Part shown: positions 61,318-64,000 of the stretch, one piece after another
Position numbering within the stretch: position 1 is the first letter of the stretch
Layout of the letters: each line of letters begins with the position of its first letter
DNA from: Leishmania infantum JPCM5
Lineage: Eukaryota > Euglenozoa > Kinetoplastea > Trypanosomatida > Trypanosomatidae
DNA: 64,000 nt
Reading direction: 5' to 3'
Assembly: GCF_000002875.2 (NCBI RefSeq)
Contig: NC_009389.2
Span: 348,001 to 412,000 of the forward strand
Translations under genes and position numbers: made by a program
Notes under the pieces: model-generated
Databases searched by the model: none
Seen by the model: the letters and a program-made list of their open reading frames with translations, nothing else
What the model was told of the DNA's origin: nothing

Positions 61318-64000
61318 TTACTCTGCTGGGGCCATTGGCGTCGGTCGGGCACGGCAGAGCAGCTTCACATCGAGGCTGGCAATGCAGCCCACCACTGCAT
61401 TCAGAGAGGATGGCACGGAACTGCGGCGAGCAGCGGCGTCATGAGATGGCGTGCTTGTTGTCCTGCGTGGCCGCGCCGCCGCAGCGTCCTCGTCCGCATC
61501 GACGCGGCCGTGCGGCTGGAGGCCGTGCATGCCGTCCACACATGCGCGGTACGTGCGAAAGCCGAGGCAGTAGCAGATGCCATGCACCGTGAGCTTCCCC
61601 ATGTCCTGCAGAACTGCGACGGCACCACAGTAGACGCACAGGCAAGCGGCAAAGATGGGGCGTGCGTCGATGGCCCAGGTCATGTACAGCCCGTACACCA
61701 CGGCGAGGGCGAGTACAACGCGCAGGCGCGAGCGTCGCCAGAAGCGCCACCCCGCCCGCACCGGCGAGGCGCAGCTCATCGTCAGGAATAGGTTCAGGTA
61801 GAGGATGTAGAACGTGAGAATGCCGCCCAGGTGCTCCTCAGTGATGACCGGCAGCATGCTGGGTGAGACAAGTGGCCACCAGCCACGTCCGTCACAGGCA
61901 AGGCCGCCAGCAATGCCGAGGGCGACGCCGCCGACGAGACCGATAAAAGCCATCGTGGACGCCTGCAGCAGCGCCACGCGGTAGCTGAGAGAGCAGGGTG
62001 CCGCGGTCCAGTAAGTGTCGTCGCCAGCCTCTGTAGACACCCACATCAGCGTCAGTCCGTTGATGTAGGCCAGTGTCAATACGTGAAGGCCACTCGGTGG
62101 AAGCCCTAGTCCGACCTCGTTCGAGGATTCGCCGGCGCAGCGCCGCGGAACCGCCACCGCCAAGGCGGCACCGAGCACCGACAGCTGCAGTGCCGCCGCT
62201 GTTACCCAAAAGAAAACGGAGTAGATGGTGCCGAAGAGTTCGCGGCTGACGACAAGCAGTTCCACCACGGCGCCGAGGTGATCGGAGGTGAGGGCGATGT
62301 CCGCACCCCACAGCGCTCCCCGTGCCGCGGCTTGGCCCTGCTCGGCCGAAAGAAGCGCAATGCCGACATCCGAAAGGCGCGCCGCTGCGGCGTCGTTCAC
62401 CCCGTCGCCCAGCACAGCTACGACGCGGCCTGACTGCTGAAGCGCACGCACGAGCGCTGCCTTCTGGCGAGGCTGCATCTCTGCATACGCGCGGCAGGCG
62501 GCGTACTCGCTCGCAGAGTTCGCAGCGGCGCTCAGGTCGACTGTCACACTAATCGCAGACGCTGGAGAGCGGTGCTCTGCTTCCCACAACCTCAGAGGTG
62601 GCACGTCGCGCCCGCACATCACCTCGGATTTTAGCTGCACCGCCTCGGCCGCGGCGGCGACAGCCCGGTGCTCATCGCCGGAGATCAGCGTCACGGCAAC
62701 ACCAAGTCGACTACAATCCGAGACCAACGGGGCCGCGTCGCTGCGCAGTGGGTCAGCGAACGTCAGAAGTCCTGCTAACCGCCAAGGGTCATCGCCCTCG
62801 GCAACGGCCACCGCCACACATCGCAGACCGCTTTGGCTCCAGGCAAACACCAGACGCTGCGCCTCAACGCATGCGGCGGCAGACTCTGGATGCTGGACGA
62901 GCGCCAAGACGGAGCGAAGCCGCCCTTCGGTGACTCGAAGAAGCGTCCCGTCACGCCGGCGCAGCAGGGCGGAGCTGCGATGCTCTCCCTCGTGCTCTAC
63001 GTAGTCCAGCTGCGTGTACTCGTCACAGGCGTCCAGGTCCGCGCTGCGCAGCACAGCCCGCTTCGTCGCGTGCAGACTTGGCTGCCGCCACCGGCACGCC
63101 AGCGCCATCAGCTGTACCACGGCTGCACGCGACGGGTACCCTGCTAAGTAGGCGCGATGATGTGCCGCGAGGGTGCAGTGACCAGAGGACAGGGTGCCTG
63201 TCTTGTCCACCAGCAGCATGTCAACCGATGCAAGTGAGAGGAGGGCGCGGAGGCGCAAGAGGACGGCCTGAGAACGCTGCATGGCCGCCGACGCACCTCG
63301 CGACACTGCCACATACACGGCGAGATCAAAGTCAAGCGGAGTGCACAGCAGCGCAAGCAGCGTCGTCTCCCGTGCCACCTTCCACACTGAGTAGCCGTCC
63401 CACCCACTGAGAACCCCGAACAGCACCACCTCTGCCGTCACCGCTACGGCAGCTACAAGGAAGTATGTGCCGGCGTAGGCTCGGCTGAGCCGCTGCCGCT
63501 CCTCAAAGCCGTGCGGCAGGCGCTCTACGAGCTCGATGGTCTGACCCACGAACGTTTCTGGCCCTGTGTAGCGCACCACAGCATCTGCAGCCCCGTCCAC
63601 CACCTTGGTGCCGGCGATCAGGAGCTGGCCCGCGGTGACAGCCTCAGTGCGGGTGCGCCCCGTTACGTCTGACATATCGATCAGCACGGACCCGCTGTAG
63701 AGAGAGCAGTCAGCGAACACCACGGACCCTGCAACAAGCTGGACAAGGTCACCAGGGACCAGCTGCGCTGACCCCACCATTGCCCATGTCTCCTCTCGGT
63801 AGGCAACCGCGCGACCCGGTAAGAGGCACCGCTGGAGGCGCCGCACCCGTGCGCGGTCCACCAGCGCCGTCGTCACCAGCACCGCGACTCGCATCACCAC
63901 GAGCCACGCCAGGGTAAACCACAGGCAGTGGCTGCCGCCGACGACCTCGTAGACGAACGCCCCAGCAGCGACGAGGGCCGTGCTGGGAGAAAGCAACGCG
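61318..64000 (-). CDS. Degenerate P3A-type (proton pump-like) ATPase, N-terminus beyond right edge (partial)
   Basis: The frame is open to the window edge with no ATG near its end, so the N-terminus lies outside. Numbering from 63996, it follows plasma-membrane H+-ATPases: LVPGDLVQLVAGS (79-91), M4 with Pro220, the phosphorylation site DKTGTLS (264-270), LISGDEH near 440, GDGVND near 530, and the C-terminal QDMGKLTVH (P3A pattern QDxxK). Three key elements are changed. The actuator TGE is TGR (112-114). The nucleotide-site KGAP appears as EGRL. The M6 segment with the proton-binding Asp (LNDGT in pumps) reads INGLT. Intact P3A pumps extrude protons at the plasma membrane. This paralogue probably cannot cycle normally and may be regulatory or have another role. 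The tail is Ala/Arg/Ser-rich. Confidence 0.8.
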   Translation of the reverse strand, partial: ALLSPSTALVAAGAFVYEVVGGSHCLWFTLAWLVVMRVAVLVTTALVDRARVRRLQRCLLPGRAVAYREETWAMVGSAQLVPGDLVQLVAGSVVFADCSLYSGSVLIDMSDVTGRTRTEAVTAGQLLIAGTKVVDGAADAVVRYTGPETFVGQTIELVERLPHGFEERQRLSRAYAGTYFLVAAVAVTAEVVLFGVLSGWDGYSVWKVARETTLLALLCTPLDFDLAVYVAVSRGASAAMQRSQAVLLRLRALLSLASVDMLLVDKTGTLSSGHCTLAAHHRAYLAGYPSRAAVVQLMALACRWRQPSLHATKRAVLRSADLDACDEYTQLDYVEHEGEHRSSALLRRRDGTLLRVTEGRLRSVLALVQHPESAAACVEAQRLVFAWSQSGLRCVAVAVAEGDDPWRLAGLLTFADPLRSDAAPLVSDCSRLGVAVTLISGDEHRAVAAAAEAVQLKSEVMCGRDVPPLRLWEAEHRSPASAISVTVDLSAAANSASEYAACRAYAEMQPRQKAALVRALQQSGRVVAVLGDGVNDAAAARLSDVGIALLSAEQGQAAARGALWGADIALTSDHLGAVVELLVVSRELFGTIYSVFFWVTAAALQLSVLGAALAVAVPRRCAGESSNEVGLGLPPSGLHVLTLAYINGLTLMWVSTEAGDDTYWTAAPCSLSYRVALLQASTMAFIGLVGGVALGIAGGLACDGRGWWPLVSPSMLPVITEEHLGGILTFYILYLNLFLTMSCASPVRAGWRFWRRSRLRVVLALAVVYGLYMTWAIDARPIFAACLCVYCGAVAVLQDMGKLTVHGICYCLGFRTYRACVDGMHGLQPHGRVDADEDAAAARPRRTTSTPSHDAAARRSSVPSSLNAVVGCIASLDVKLLCRARPTPMAPAE

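Overview
The window is nuclear DNA of a trypanosomatid, most likely Leishmania. It is GC-rich. Its protein-coding genes are intronless and almost all lie on the minus strand in one array, separated by 0.3-2.4 kb of (AC/GT)n microsatellites and of purine runs on the plus strand, which are pyrimidine tracts on the transcript. That is the layout of a polycistronic unit matured by trans-splicing. Many proteins carry Ala/Ser/Pro/Gln or Asp/Glu low-complexity stretches, as is usual in this genus. From memory only, L10 next to an adenylate-kinase-type gene and near a CLC gene resembles Leishmania chromosome 4; this was not checked.

Layout, reading rightwards. 1-2930: a large low-complexity gene that runs off the left edge. 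4.3-7.6 kb: two neighbouring genes, each with an Elongin-C/Skp1-like fold split by a long insert; the second loses its C-terminus in an N gap. 10 kb: a twin-CX9C mitochondrial protein. 12.4-17.5 kb: mitochondrial DnaJ, ribosomal protein L10 and a nucleoside monophosphate kinase. 18.4-28 kb: two unknown proteins (one Cys-rich), a SET-domain protein and an acidic HIRIP3/CHZ-like protein. 28.9-36.7 kb: a CLC chloride/proton exchanger, RRP36 and a small membrane protein. 38.3-42.2 kb: a tandem pair of lysophosphatidic-acid-type acyltransferases. 43.4-49.1 kb: two unknown proteins and a TCF25/Rqc1 homologue. 49.1-54.4 kb: an irregular block (below). 54.4-58.8 kb: a large coiled-coil protein. 60.4 kb: a small helical protein. 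61.3 kb to the right edge: a P3A-type ATPase with several active-site motifs lost.

The irregular block is bounded by two direct copies of a 773-bp intergenic sequence (49112-49884 and 53611-54383) with no difference that I can see. Between them are a kinesin motor cut off exactly at the repeat edge, two 100-N gaps, and the only plus-strand gene of the window (a secreted protein with a beta-helix-like sequence), which is also cut by a gap. Removing one repeat copy and the material between would join the coiled-coil gene directly to TCF25 on one strand. A misassembly or an inserted foreign segment is therefore the simplest reading.

A second repeat family, 357 bp, occurs three times (11.2, 39.4 and 42.6 kb) and may be a SIDER-type retroposon. 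There is no operon in the bacterial sense. Neighbours are co-transcribed, and the visible functional themes are ribosome biogenesis and quality control (L10, RRP36, TCF25), mitochondrial protein import or folding (twin CX9C, DnaJ), chromatin (SET, HIRIP3-like), and membrane lipid or ion handling (two acyltransferases, CLC, ATPase-like). I saw no tRNA, rRNA, CRISPR array or intact transposase gene.
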